Assembly (NCBI GenBank): GCA_029785085.1
Contig: JAFMAI010000004.1
Location: forward strand, 37,546 to 101,545
Reading direction: 5' to 3'
Origin: Nitrososphaerota archaeon
Lineage (GTDB): Archaea; Thermoproteota; Nitrososphaeria; Nitrososphaerales; Gagatemarchaeaceae
Length of the DNA stretch: 64,000 nt
Shown: positions 44,122 through 52,309 of the stretch, piece after piece
Layout of the letters: every line of letters begins with the position of its first letter
Position numbering within the stretch: position 1 is the stretch's first letter
Made by a program: the position numbers and the translations under genes
The notes under the pieces: model-generated
Told to the model about the DNA's origin: nothing
Databases searched by the model: none
Seen by the model: only the letters and a program-made list of their open reading frames with translations

Positions 44122-44969
44122 CCCTGCCTCCCCTCCACGGCGGAGGCCAACTCGGACGGGGTCAGCAGCCGTCCTGCGACAGCCCTCCCGCCTTTGCTCT
44201 CTGTGAGCGCCTTCTGCACCCTGGTGACAGCAGGGATGGCCACGCCGTGTGCCTCGGCATCATCGCCGAAGAGCACGTCCCTGGGGGCCCCTTCGAGAAC
44301 CTTCCTCCCTCCGTCCATCACGACCAGCCTGTCTGCGACCCCCACAAGGAGGTCCAGGCGGTGCTCCACTACGACGAAGGTGGTCCCCAGCTCTTCCCTG
44401 AGCCTGGCCACCAGGGCGACCAGCTCAGAAGCCGTCTTGGGGTCGAGCAGTGATGTCGGCTCGTCGAGTATCACCAGCTTTGGCCGCATCGCGAGGACCC
44501 CGGCAAGGGCCACCCTCTGCTTCTGCCCGTCGGAGAGCTCGTGGGGGGCCCGCTGGGCCAGGTCGCCGATCCTAAGGAGACGGAGGGCCTCGTCCACCCT
44601 GGCCCTCATCTCTTCCCGGGGGACCCCGAGGTTCTCCAGCCCGAAAGCGATGTCCCTTTCAACGGTGAACATGAATATCTGGTTCTCCGGGTTCTGGAAG
44701 AGGAACCCGACCGTCTGGGCGAGGTCGCGCATGCTCGAACCCTTGACGCTCGATCCTGCCACGATCACGTCCCCCGAGTACTCACCGCCGTACATGTGGG
44801 GAATCAGCCCGTTCACTGTCCTGAGGAGGGTGGACTTGCCGCACCCCGACGGCCCGGCCAGCACCGCTATCTCGCCTTCAGGTATCGACAGTTCGAAGTC
44901 GGAGACCGCGTTTTTGGGCGACTCCGGATACCTGAAGTTCAGCCTCTCTATCCCGAGTATGTCGCCCAT
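44118..44969 (-). CDS. ecfA': ECF transporter ATPase (EcfA')
   Basis: Second ATPase of the ECF module, 283 aa. Walker A is GPSGCGKSTLL, Q-loop FLFQNPENQIF, signature LSDGQKQR (Gly to Asp change at the second position, usual in many ECF subunits), Walker B LVILDEPTSLLD, H-loop VVEHRLDLL. It precedes EcfA and follows the membrane S-like component by 23 bases. The heterodimer EcfAA' energises uptake. Confidence 0.92.
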   Translation of the reverse strand: MGDILGIERLNFRYPESPKNAVSDFELSIPEGEIAVLAGPSGCGKSTLLRTVNGLIPHMYGGEYSGDVIVAGSSVKGSSMRDLAQTVGFLFQNPENQIFMFTVERDIAFGLENLGVPREEMRARVDEALRLLRIGDLAQRAPHELSDGQKQRVALAGVLAMRPKLVILDEPTSLLDPKTASELVALVARLREELGTTFVVVEHRLDLLVGVADRLVVMDGGRKVLEGAPRDVLFGDDAEAHGVAIPAVTRVQKALTESKGGRAVAGRLLTPSELASAVEGRQG

Positions 44970-44992
44970 GTGGCTGCCGCCATCTGGCGGGG

Positions 44993-45691
44993 TTAGAGTC
45001 TTTCCCTAGGGGCTGTCGCGGCGGGCGGCTGCATCACGTCGGAGAACCACGGGGTCCTCCCTGCCACCCTCAGCCTGGGGACCGACGGGACCCTCAAGAC
45101 CAGGGATGCGATGCCCATGACCATGGCCAGCTGAGTGACGTTGAACACGGCCGTGAAAGCGAGGATCACCAGCAGGGCGTTGGAGGAGGTCAGCCCGATC
45201 CCCACCGCGGCGAAGGGTGCGCTGACGAAACCCTCGGTGGCTGCGAGGCCATAGATGTAGACGACGAGGTAGAAGTTGGCTACCGTCATCACCGCGGCCC
45301 GGAACGCGCTGCCCATGGCAGTGGTCCACCCTGCGAGCCTGAGGAAGCTGGTCCTCCCGCCGCGTGCCGCGATTTTCGTGCCGGCCCAGAGACCGACGAC
45401 CGTGGACACCAGCGCCGCCAGCTTCAGAAGAGGGCCTATGGGTATCTGCTGGCCGAAGGCCATCAGCCCGCCGAACTCCACGAAGGAGGCTACCAGCGCA
45501 GGGGCGGGCCCGAAGATGAAGAACGCTAGTATGATTGCGACCTCGCCAAGGTCGAACTGCAGGTACGGGACCAGAGGGAAGTTCAGGCCCATGGCCTGGG
45601 AGCCGGCCGCGAGGATGATCGCCAGGGCGCTGAATATGGCGCTACCTGCGATGGAGGCCGTGTCCAGGCGGCCCCTTGAGACTGTGCCCAT
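44993..45691 (-). CDS. ECF S-component-like membrane protein, probable riboflavin uptake
   Basis: Substrate-binding membrane subunit of the ECF module. The 232 aa protein has about six hydrophobic segments and N-terminal features of S components (ALAIILAAGSQ... LQFDLGEVAIILAFFIFGP). Riboflavin is inferred as substrate because the divergent gene is an RbkR-type riboflavin kinase/regulator and a second riboflavin kinase follows; the sequence alone does not prove it. It starts 26 bases from a TATA box shared with rbkR. Confidence 0.8.
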   Translation of the reverse strand: MGTVSRGRLDTASIAGSAIFSALAIILAAGSQAMGLNFPLVPYLQFDLGEVAIILAFFIFGPAPALVASFVEFGGLMAFGQQIPIGPLLKLAALVSTVVGLWAGTKIAARGGRTSFLRLAGWTTAMGSAFRAAVMTVANFYLVVYIYGLAATEGFVSAPFAAVGIGLTSSNALLVILAFTAVFNVTQLAMVMGIASLVLRVPSVPRLRVAGRTPWFSDVMQPPAATAPRERL

Positions 45692-45713
45692 GTTCCGCGC
45701 CGAGCCGGATATT

Positions 45714-45735
45714 CTTATAACAGTTTAGTAGCTAC
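45714..45735. promoter_or_regulatory. Divergent promoter with shared TATA and GTAGCTAC palindrome
   Basis: CTTATAAC (45714-45721) lies 26 bases from the S-component start on the minus strand and about 30 from the rbkR start on the plus strand. GTAGCTAC (45728-45735) is a perfect 8-base palindrome just beside it, a candidate RbkR operator. Confidence 0.5.
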
Positions 45736-45749
45736 CAGCATCCTTGTAG

Positions 45750-46463
45750 ATGTCAGAAAAGAGCGCCAGCGCGAGTGCGGAGCAGCTCACCACTCTCCTC
45801 CACCTGGTGAGGCTGGGGGCAGTCAACTCCTTCGTCAACGTCACCACGGGGATGCTGGGCGAATCCCTGGGACTCAGCCAGCAGGCGGCCTCACTGAGGC
45901 TCTCAGACCTCCAGAGGGTGGGCCTGGCCGAGAGAGCCCACTCTGGACGGGGGCTCGCCGTCAGGCTGACGGAGGCGGGCCTCGACGCCGTGGAGACCTT
46001 CCTGGCTGATGTGGGCGCAAACCTGGAGAGGGGCAAGGACACCATGCAGTTCCGAGGGACGGTGTCCGCCGGGCTGAAAGAGGGCGCCTACTATGTCTCG
46101 CTGAAGGGCTACGCCGAGGGTTTCGCCAGGGCGCTCCACTTCGAGCCCTTCCCGGGGACCCTCAACCTGCGCCTCACCACCGAGGCGATGATTGGGCAGC
46201 GGCGGCGCCTCGAGCTGCTGAAGGGGATTGAAATCCCAGGCTTCAGCGACGGCAGGAGGTCCTACGGCGGCGTGAAATGTTTCCGCGCGAAGATAGCCGG
46301 GAAACACCCCGGGGCGGTCCTAGCCATAGAGAGGACTCACCACGACAGCTCGGTCCTCGAGGTGATCTCTCCGGTCGATCTCAGGAAGTCACTGGGCCTA
46401 GAGGACGGGGACGAGTGCGCGGTCATGACCTACCTTGGTGAGGGGTGGGCACGTCGACGCTGA
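45750..46463 (+). CDS. rbkR: RbkR: HTH regulator fused to CTP-dependent riboflavin kinase
   Basis: Bifunctional archaeal protein that phosphorylates riboflavin to FMN and represses riboflavin genes. The 237 aa protein has an N-terminal MarR-like winged helix (about 10-80: LGESLGLSQQAASLRLSDLQ as recognition helix) and a C-terminal RibK barrel (about 98-230: FRGTVSAGLKEGAYYVSLKG, FEPFPGTLNLRL, LEVISPVDLRKSLGL). PGTLN is the nucleotide-binding motif of this kinase. It is divergent from the ECF operon with a shared promoter, as expected for autoregulation. Its 3' end overlaps the second riboflavin kinase gene by 41 bases. Confidence 0.88.
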   Translation: MSEKSASASAEQLTTLLHLVRLGAVNSFVNVTTGMLGESLGLSQQAASLRLSDLQRVGLAERAHSGRGLAVRLTEAGLDAVETFLADVGANLERGKDTMQFRGTVSAGLKEGAYYVSLKGYAEGFARALHFEPFPGTLNLRLTTEAMIGQRRRLELLKGIEIPGFSDGRRSYGGVKCFRAKIAGKHPGAVLAIERTHHDSSVLEVISPVDLRKSLGLEDGDECAVMTYLGEGWARRR

Positions 46464-46845
46464 AGGTCACGGGGTCGCCGTCCTTCAGGCCGAGCTTCCC
46501 CCTGAGGTAGGTCGGGGAGATCAGCTCGGCGACAGTCTCGTTGTAGTATGTCACGTCGATGAAGAGGAGGGTGACCTTCTCCCCCTTCAGCTCCCCTTCG
46601 AAGCAAGTGAGGGAGCTGAACGTCTCGCCGCCCAGGGCGAAACTCTCTATCTTCGACCCGTCCGCCGACCTGATCTCCCCGAGCCTGCGTATCACTTCCC
46701 TGTCGTCTAGCTTCACGTTGAGGGTGCCGGGGTATGGCATGTAACCCAGCCGCTCCCTGAACCGCCTCTGGTACTCGGGGTGGCCCACATAGTACTTCCC
46801 CTTCCCCATGCCGCTGAACAACGTCCCCGTCACCGAGAGGCGCAT
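46423..46845 (-). CDS. ribK: Stand-alone CTP-dependent riboflavin kinase
   Basis: RibK-fold enzyme of 140 aa without an HTH domain. Motifs parallel the RbkR kinase: SVTGTLFSGMGKGKYYVG, MPYPGTLNVKLDD, VAELISPTYLRGKLGLKDGD. The Met at 46845 is chosen; the longer upstream frame is rejected because its composition is unlike protein and a CTTTTTATTTC box lies about 25 bases before this Met. Two kinases in tail-to-tail, overlapping genes suggest one serves catalysis and the other regulation. Confidence 0.85.
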   Translation of the reverse strand: MRLSVTGTLFSGMGKGKYYVGHPEYQRRFRERLGYMPYPGTLNVKLDDREVIRRLGEIRSADGSKIESFALGGETFSSLTCFEGELKGEKVTLLFIDVTYYNETVAELISPTYLRGKLGLKDGDPVTFSVDVPTPHQGRS

Positions 46846-46915
46846 GGATGCCCCCGAGGCTGCCGAAATAAAAAGCCCGATTGGCTTATCTAGAAACCGC
46901 CCGCCCACGGGGGGG

Positions 46916-47449
46916 TTGGCCAAGGAGGAGATACTCATACTCGTTGACGAACACGACAGGGAGATAGGGACGGACACGCGCGAGAGCTGCCACGCGGGGA
47001 AGGGGAAGCGCCACAGGGCATACACCGCCCTCATCTTCCACGGCGGCAAGCTGCTGCTCCAGCAACGAAGCCAGAAGAAGCTGCTCTGGCCCGGCGCCTG
47101 GGACGTCTCCTTCACGAGCCACGTCTATCCAGGGGAGACCTACCAGCAGGCAGCCTCGCGCAGGGCGAAGGAAGAGCTGAGCGCCACGGTGGGGGAGCTG
47201 GAGGACGTCCACTCCTTCGTCTACTTCGCCCCCCAGGGGGCGAACGCAGAGAACGAGTTCTGCAGGGTACTGGTGGGGGACTTCGACGGCGCGATCGTCC
47301 CCAACGGGGACGAGATGTCGTCTGTAAGGTGGGCCAGCGTTACCGACGTGGTCGCAGACCTCACGGCGCACCCTGACTCATACACGCCGTGGTTCAAGCT
47401 CTCCTTCGAGGGCTTCCTGAAGAGCAGGGCCTCCTCCAGGTACGCCTAG
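46916..47449 (+). CDS. Nudix hydrolase, isopentenyl-diphosphate isomerase type I-like
   Basis: A 177 aa Nudix protein resembling IDI-1 and YfcD-type hydrolases. The Nudix box is GETYQQAASRRAKEELSATV (about 63-83). The type I isomerase active-site Cys (NSVCGHP in bacterial enzymes) is replaced: the site reads VSFTSHVYPG. So an isomerase role is doubtful and a (di)phosphate hydrolase is likelier. TTG 46916 is chosen 26 bases after CTTATCTA. It overlaps the DHH gene stop by 4 bases, tail to tail. Confidence 0.75.
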   Translation: MAKEEILILVDEHDREIGTDTRESCHAGKGKRHRAYTALIFHGGKLLLQQRSQKKLLWPGAWDVSFTSHVYPGETYQQAASRRAKEELSATVGELEDVHSFVYFAPQGANAENEFCRVLVGDFDGAIVPNGDEMSSVRWASVTDVVADLTAHPDSYTPWFKLSFEGFLKSRASSRYA

Positions 47450-48450
47450 TCCAGCTTCTTCAGCTCGCCGATGAGCTCCCCGAACAGCTTCATGGTCGCC
47501 GCAACCGTCTCCTCCTCACCCACGGGGGCGGAGAAGGAAGCGGCGGTGGCGTGCCCCCCGCCATGCCCTCCGAGCCTCCTCGCCATCTCCTCGGCGACCT
47601 CGGATCCCAGCTTTACTTTCGCAGACTCTTGGAACCTCGGGGTCGCCCTGAGGCTGACCCTGGTCTCGCCGTCCGACTCACCGCTGACCAGCGCCAAGTC
47701 TGCCCCGAGGTAGACCATGGACCTGGCGACGTGGGCCTGGAACGAGCCGATGTGGCTGGTCGCCACCACCCACGTCCCTGCCTTGAATATCGATATCCTC
47801 TGAGCTCCCTTCAGCTTAGCGATGACCTCTCCGTAGTCAGGCTCGCTGCGAAGCTCCCGCCGCGCCTGGGAGATGTCCGCCCCTGCGTCCATCAGCTTGA
47901 CCGCCGCCCCGAGCCCGGAGCGGCCCGCGATTGCAAGATGTGAGGAGTCGAAGAGGATCGCCTCGAGGAGCGCCTGAGCCGTCTGTGGGTCCGGGGTCAC
48001 CCCCCGGCTCTCGAAAAGCCCGTAGACCACCTCGGCAGCCGAGGTCGCGCCCTCGTCTACCACAGAACGGTCATACAGTCCCCCTTCTCTGCGCGGATGG
48101 TGGTCCACCAGGACCTTCATTCCGGGGCTCTCCCTGAACTTCTCCTTCCACTCACTGAGGAGCTCCTCGTCACCCACGTCCACCGCGACATACAGGTCAT
48201 AGTCCCCCCCGCTCCCGTCGGCGATGTCATGCGGGAACCGCGCGCTCAGCTTCTGGGTGAGCATCGTCATCCCTCCCGGGGTGGCTATGGAGACGTGGCA
48301 CCTGGGAGCGACTGACCCGATGAGCTTAGAGACGGCGTAGGCCGAGAGGTAGGCGTCAGCGTCAGCGTTCCTGTGACATACCACCACGGCCCTCTTGAGG
48401 GCTGATGGCTCCAGGAAAGGAAAGTCTTCCGGCTTCGTTTCAGGGGTCAA
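47446..48450 (-). CDS. DHH-DHHA1 family phosphoesterase
   Basis: RecJ/NrnA-like metal-dependent phosphoesterase of 334 aa. Metal motifs are CHRNADADA (about 25-33), AVDVGDEE, VDHHPRR (DHH, about 115) and a C-terminal DHHA1 part with GGHGGGHATAASF (about 292-304), which binds substrate phosphate. Likely substrates are short oligonucleotides, cyclic dinucleotides or single-stranded DNA. It is the last gene of the exosome-proteasome superoperon, 13 bases after prefoldin beta, which favours an RNA-decay role such as degrading short oligoribonucleotides. Confidence 0.85.
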   Translation of the reverse strand: MTPETKPEDFPFLEPSALKRAVVVCHRNADADAYLSAYAVSKLIGSVAPRCHVSIATPGGMTMLTQKLSARFPHDIADGSGGDYDLYVAVDVGDEELLSEWKEKFRESPGMKVLVDHHPRREGGLYDRSVVDEGATSAAEVVYGLFESRGVTPDPQTAQALLEAILFDSSHLAIAGRSGLGAAVKLMDAGADISQARRELRSEPDYGEVIAKLKGAQRISIFKAGTWVVATSHIGSFQAHVARSMVYLGADLALVSGESDGETRVSLRATPRFQESAKVKLGSEVAEEMARRLGGHGGGHATAASFSAPVGEEETVAATMKLFGELIGELKKLD

Positions 48451-48463
48451 GGGTCGCCACGGT

Positions 48464-48847
48464 CTACGCGTCCCCGGGCGGCTGCTGAGTCTGCGGTGGC
48501 CTCGCCTTCACTGCCTCGTCTATCTTAGTCTGGAGGTCCTTGAGGCTCTCCCTGAACCTCGACTCTTGCTTCGCGAGGACCATCTTTCTGGTGTTGGCTA
48601 GCTCCTTCTTCTCTCCGAGCTCCTTAGTCACCTCTTCCTTCTTTGTCTTGATCAGCAGGTTCCCGGCGAACTTGTACACGGCTTCAGAGTCGGTGGCCTT
48701 CCCGAGCTCCTCCAGCGCCTTTTCCGTCTCGTTGAGCTCGAGCTCCACCTGTTGCTTCTGGGCAAGCACAGCCTGAAGGTTCTGCTGCGCCTGGTCGTAC
48801 CTCGCGAGCTGCTCTCTGAGGAGAGGAGGAAGTTCTGGCTGGCTCAA
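48464..48847 (-). CDS. pfdB: Prefoldin subunit beta
   Basis: Subunit of the hexameric prefoldin co-chaperone that hands unfolded proteins to the thermosome. The 127 aa protein shows two long coiled-coil helices flanking a short beta hairpin (VYKFAGNLLIKTKKEEVTKELGEK near residues 57-80), the beta-class layout. It starts at TTG 48847. Placement downstream of pcc1 and the L37Ae gene is the conserved archaeal order. Confidence 0.9.
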   Translation of the reverse strand: MSQPELPPLLREQLARYDQAQQNLQAVLAQKQQVELELNETEKALEELGKATDSEAVYKFAGNLLIKTKKEEVTKELGEKKELANTRKMVLAKQESRFRESLKDLQTKIDEAVKARPPQTQQPPGDA

Positions 48848-48871
48848 CTTTTGGAACAGCGGCTCCGGTCT

Positions 48872-49111
48872 CTACTTAAATCCTTTCGAGCTGGACTCGA
48901 CGGATCTCACCTGCTCTAGCAGGGCCTTGGCCCTCTCGGCGACCTCGCCCGGGCTGCTCCCTTCGATGCTCACGACGCACTTGCCTCCTCTTACTATGGC
49001 CGAGGGGAACTTCTCGGCTATCTTCGCGGCGGTCTGCCTGTCAGCGTGGAACGTGATCTTCAGTTCGACTGACTCTATGGGCCTATCTTGCCTTCGCCTG
49101 GGTGAGGTCAA
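48872..49111 (-). CDS. pcc1: KEOPS complex subunit Pcc1
   Basis: Small subunit of the KEOPS complex, which makes t6A at position 37 of ANN-decoding tRNAs. The 79 aa protein has the Pcc1 fold pattern: VELKITFHADRQTAAKIAEKF, then SIEGSSPGEVAERAKALLEQV. It starts at TTG 49111 inside the end of the L37Ae gene (29-base overlap); no later start precedes the conserved strand. Sua5, which makes the t6A precursor, is encoded at 59 kb. Confidence 0.85.
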   Translation of the reverse strand: MTSPRRRQDRPIESVELKITFHADRQTAAKIAEKFPSAIVRGGKCVVSIEGSSPGEVAERAKALLEQVRSVESSSKGFK

Positions 49112-49307
49112 ATGCCCCTCCGGCCACGGTGTAGCCGCAGGACTTGCACTTCCAGATCCCCGAGGAGGTCCGGGCGAGCCTCTTGCTCGCGCAAGCCGGA
49201 CACGACCTGGCCTGCTTCAGCGTCCTGAAGACCCTGGCGTACCTCTTCCTGAGGGTGCCGCCGTACTTCGCGCCGAGGCCTCTGAAGCTCTCCTTCGCCT
49301 TCGGCAC
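49083..49307 (-). CDS. rpl37ae: 50S ribosomal protein L37Ae (eL43)
   Basis: Zinc-ribbon ribosomal protein of 74 aa. The four zinc ligands are visible in CPAC (about 37-40) and CKSC (about 54-57), with GLGAKYGGTLRKRYARV at the N-terminus as in the family. It starts with GTG overlapping the rrp42 stop by one base. Its position between rrp42 and pcc1 is conserved in archaea. Confidence 0.95.
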   Translation of the reverse strand: MPKAKESFRGLGAKYGGTLRKRYARVFRTLKQARSCPACASKRLARTSSGIWKCKSCGYTVAGGAFDLTQAKAR

Positions 49308-50122
49308 TACCTGGTCGCCTCGAGTATCTTGGCCCTGATCGCCTTGCCGACGCTTATGGATGTGTCCGCCGCCCGCAGCACCTGCTCCGGGCTGATGGTG
49401 CTCGCTTCGCCCTTCTGGCTCGCACAGATGTTCCCATCGTCGTCCGTGGTTATGGTAATCCTCATGTCCATGGACGCTTCCTCTTCCGCGCTGGGGTCGA
49501 CCACCAGCCTGTCGCCCAACCTGGCTATGGTGACTGACACCGGTGTTTTCTCGACCGGGACCGGGATCAGCTCGTCGGTGGCTTCAACCTTGTCGTCCTT
49601 TATCACGTACTTCTTCATCTTGGCGGTCCTGAGCGCGGACACCACGGCGTAGCTGGTGGCGTCGAACAGGTTACCGTCGACGTTCATGATGTTGCAGTCC
49701 ACGAACACCGCGATGACCGATTTCCCGGGGATGAGACCGAGCTTGGTCAGGTCGACCATCTCAGACTCCCGTATGCCCCTGTCCGTCACCCTTGCCAGCT
49801 CTATCGCATCCTCGCTTGGCGGCCCCGCTTCGGCGTAGGGGGACGACATCGGGAGTATCTCGGCGTTCACCATCAGTATCCCTTTGTCTGGCGTGTCAGG
49901 GAATGGTATCCCGGTGGCTATCTTCACCCCTGCCAGCACCTGGGTGTTCCCTAGGGTCACCCTGGCTGAGCCGTTGGCCTTCGGGATGACTCCGGTCTCA
50001 ATCTTCAGGTTCCTGGGCTGGTCGAGGGCTCTCTCGTCGAGGCGCTTGCCGCTTGCTAGCAGCTGTAGCAGCTGTGCCTTCCTGATGGCCTCTACCACGT
50101 AGTTCTTCTTCATCATCGACAT
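49307..50122 (-). CDS. rrp42: Exosome subunit Rrp42 (RNase PH-like, non-catalytic)
   Basis: Forms the exosome hexameric ring with Rrp41 and helps hold RNA. The 271 aa protein has the RNase PH fold (GKRLDERALDQPRNLKIETGVI; GSARVTLGNTQVLAGVKI) and VDCNIMNVDGNLFDATSYAV. The catalytic Asp pair of Rrp41 is not conserved in the family. The start is adjacent to the rrp41 stop with no gap, part of the superoperon. Confidence 0.96.
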   Translation of the reverse strand: MSMMKKNYVVEAIRKAQLLQLLASGKRLDERALDQPRNLKIETGVIPKANGSARVTLGNTQVLAGVKIATGIPFPDTPDKGILMVNAEILPMSSPYAEAGPPSEDAIELARVTDRGIRESEMVDLTKLGLIPGKSVIAVFVDCNIMNVDGNLFDATSYAVVSALRTAKMKKYVIKDDKVEATDELIPVPVEKTPVSVTIARLGDRLVVDPSAEEEASMDMRITITTDDDGNICASQKGEASTISPEQVLRAADTSISVGKAIRAKILEATR

Positions 50123-50878
50123 CTACTCGGCCACCTCCTCAACCTCAGTCGTCTTGGCTTCGCCCCCGAAGAACCTCGTCGTCAGGGCCTCCCGCTGCAT
50201 CTGGTAGATCTGCTTCCCCTTCTCGATGGCAAGCTCAAAGGCCTTCTGGAAGTTCTCCCGGGTGTATACTCCGTCCACCTGGAGGAGCGACACCAGTCCG
50301 AGGTTCGGCATGATCGCCACGGGCATGTCCCCGTTCCCCTCCTTGTCCTCGGTGTCGTCCAGGTCAGATACCACCTGCTCCCCGATGAGGCCACAGGAGC
50401 AGCCGACCACGAGGTCTCTCATGTTGATCCCGGCGTCCGCCAGGGCCAGCGAAGCCGCCGTGATTCCGGCGACCCTCGACCCTCCGTCGGACTGCAGCAC
50501 TTCGACCCAGACCTCTATGGCCGTCCTCGGATAGTCTTCCACGATCACCGCGGGCACAAGCGCCTCTCTGATCACCTTCGAGATCTCTATCTCTCTCCTA
50601 GACGGCGCGGGGTTCTTCCTCTCGTCGACCGAGAAGGGCGCCATGTGGTACCTGCACCTGAGCAAGGCCCTGTCAGGCAGGACCTGGTGCTTGGGGTGCA
50701 CCTCCTTCGGCCCGTACACCGCGGCCATGATCTTGTTCTTGCCCCACTCGATGTAGGCCGACCCGTCGGCGTTCTTCATGATGCCCACCTGCAGCTTTAT
50801 CGGCCGGAGCTCGTTCCACTTCCTGCCGTCGAGCCTGACGCCGTTCTTGTCTATGAGTTCCTTCTTAGTTCCCGCCAA
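50123..50878 (-). CDS. rrp41: Exosome catalytic subunit Rrp41
   Basis: Phosphorolytic 3'-5' exoribonuclease (and tailing enzyme) of the archaeal exosome. The 251 aa protein has GVRLDGRKWNELRPIKLQVG, GSAYIEWGKNKIMAAVYGP, the RNA-contacting RCRYHMAPFS and the DLDDTEDKEGNGDMP block, containing the catalytic acidic residues (Asp pair). The acidic C-terminal tail is usual. It overlaps rrp4 by 14 bases. Confidence 0.97.
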   Translation of the reverse strand: MAGTKKELIDKNGVRLDGRKWNELRPIKLQVGIMKNADGSAYIEWGKNKIMAAVYGPKEVHPKHQVLPDRALLRCRYHMAPFSVDERKNPAPSRREIEISKVIREALVPAVIVEDYPRTAIEVWVEVLQSDGGSRVAGITAASLALADAGINMRDLVVGCSCGLIGEQVVSDLDDTEDKEGNGDMPVAIMPNLGLVSLLQVDGVYTRENFQKAFELAIEKGKQIYQMQREALTTRFFGGEAKTTEVEEVAE

Positions 50879-51551
50879 CGACGCTCCCTCCTAGAGCCGC
50901 CTCTACCTTGGACATCAAGTCCGGCGCGTGAGTCTCCTCTTCCACGAGCCTGATGGCCTTGACAGCCTTCGTAATTCCCTCAGGGCTCCCGTCCACGACT
51001 ATCACGCCGTTCTGGCCTACCCTGATGTCGCATCCTGTCTTTTCGCTGATTAGGTTGATCATCGAACCTCTTTTCCCGATTACTCGGGGGACCTTCGTTG
51101 GTGATATCTTAACGATTTCCCCCGACGAGATCTTCCCGTAGCCTTCGCCCCTGATGCTCAGCTGCGGGTCCCTGGACCTCTCGAAGGCCTCTATCCTTGT
51201 CCCCAGGATGTCCCCCACCCCGAACTTGCTTGAAAGGTCGTGGGTCGCGGGGGAGAAGTCCCTCCCGAAGACGAACGAGGCTGGTAGGAAGCCATCGAAG
51301 CACGAGTTGATGTCTATTACCCAGCCGAAGCCGTTGATGTCTATCACCTTGCCGATCACCTCGTCATCGGCGCGAGGGAGGTACGGCCCGGTGAATGGGT
51401 TGAGCTTTATCCCGTCACTCCCCACCTCGGCGACCCCCACCCTGAGGGCCACATACTCGTCTCCGCGCTTCTCGATGTAACTCCCGTAGCGGTAGTTCCC
51501 CTTTGCTACGACGTCTCCCGGGATTACCTGTTTTCTCTGTATCATTGGCAT
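50865..51551 (-). CDS. rrp4: Exosome cap subunit Rrp4 (S1 and KH domains)
   Basis: RNA-binding cap of the exosome. The 228 aa protein has an N-terminal domain (VIPGDVVAKGNYRYGSY), an S1 domain (about 65-145: GKVIDINGFGWVIDINSCFDGFLPAS) and a KH domain (about 150-215: VPRVIGKRGSMINLI, where GKRG is the GxxG loop). It follows SBDS by 2 bases and overlaps rrp41. Confidence 0.96.
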   Translation of the reverse strand: MPMIQRKQVIPGDVVAKGNYRYGSYIEKRGDEYVALRVGVAEVGSDGIKLNPFTGPYLPRADDEVIGKVIDINGFGWVIDINSCFDGFLPASFVFGRDFSPATHDLSSKFGVGDILGTRIEAFERSRDPQLSIRGEGYGKISSGEIVKISPTKVPRVIGKRGSMINLISEKTGCDIRVGQNGVIVVDGSPEGITKAVKAIRLVEEETHAPDLMSKVEAALGGSVVGGN

Positions 51552-51553
51552 CT

Positions 51554-52294
51554 CTATTTCACCACTGTGACCTGTGCGGCTCCCTTCGTGGTCGAGCCGA
51601 GGCGGTCCAGCAGGCCGGGCTGTCCGCCAGCGGGTATTTCTACTATTGCGGAGAGCGTCCCGTCGGCTAACCAGTCCTCTTTGACTATCTCGCCGAAGGT
51701 CTTCAGGATGCCAATCGCCTGGCCGGTGTACTGTGCGCTCACCTTCACCTGGAGCCTGATCTTCTCCGACTTCAGAGGGAGTATCGTCCTAAGGGCGTCG
51801 ACCACGGCCTTCATCTGCTCATTCGGGTCCTGGAACGGGTCCACAGAGACCCTGGCCTCCAGCATGGCCTGGTCTATCCTCATCGGCGGGTGGGGGAGCA
51901 GGGTCCTCGGGTCGACGAAGTTCTTTGAAATCGCCGCTATTATCGCACGTCTCTTCTCTTCCGTCAGCCTCTTCCTCTGTTCCTGGGTGAGGTTCAGTTC
52001 CCCTCGCTTCAGTACCTCGAGGGCTGCTTTGGCGGGGTCATCCGTCCCGAAGTGGAGCTTCAGCTTCTCGCCGCTTGACCTCAGGCCTTTCCGAGAGTCC
52101 GAGTAGACCTCGTCTACGGCGACGACTGCGGATGGCTCGACGTTCCTCCCCTGTTTGTAAGACAGGGCCGGGTCTGGGTTGACCAGTATCTCATACTGCT
52201 CCCCTCCGATGGTGAGCCTGACCGTGGTGAACTTCGACGACTCGTGGGTTCTCGGCTTGAAGCTTCCGCCGCCCCGACCGAAGTTCCCGCTCAT
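51554..52294 (-). CDS. sbds: SBDS (Shwachman-Bodian-Diamond protein) ribosome maturation factor
   Basis: Helps release the anti-association factor aIF6 from new large subunits, together with an EF-2-like GTPase. The 246 aa protein has the N-terminal FYSH domain (FTTVRLTIGGEQYEILVNPD), central helices (QRKRLTEEKRRAIIAAISKNFVDP) and a C-terminal ferredoxin-like domain ending GAAQVTVVK. A Gly-rich N-terminal tail (about 1-20) is unusual but short. It lies between psmA and rrp4, the conserved order. Confidence 0.95.
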   Translation of the reverse strand: MSGNFGRGGGSFKPRTHESSKFTTVRLTIGGEQYEILVNPDPALSYKQGRNVEPSAVVAVDEVYSDSRKGLRSSGEKLKLHFGTDDPAKAALEVLKRGELNLTQEQRKRLTEEKRRAIIAAISKNFVDPRTLLPHPPMRIDQAMLEARVSVDPFQDPNEQMKAVVDALRTILPLKSEKIRLQVKVSAQYTGQAIGILKTFGEIVKEDWLADGTLSAIVEIPAGGQPGLLDRLGSTTKGAAQVTVVK

Positions 52295-52309
52295 CTGAGC
52301 CTACGCTTC

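Noticed and set aside
46846..47115. Upstream extension of the stand-alone riboflavin kinase
   Set aside because: Ser/Trp-rich non-protein-like sequence antisense to the Nudix gene; a TATA box sits just before the chosen Met.
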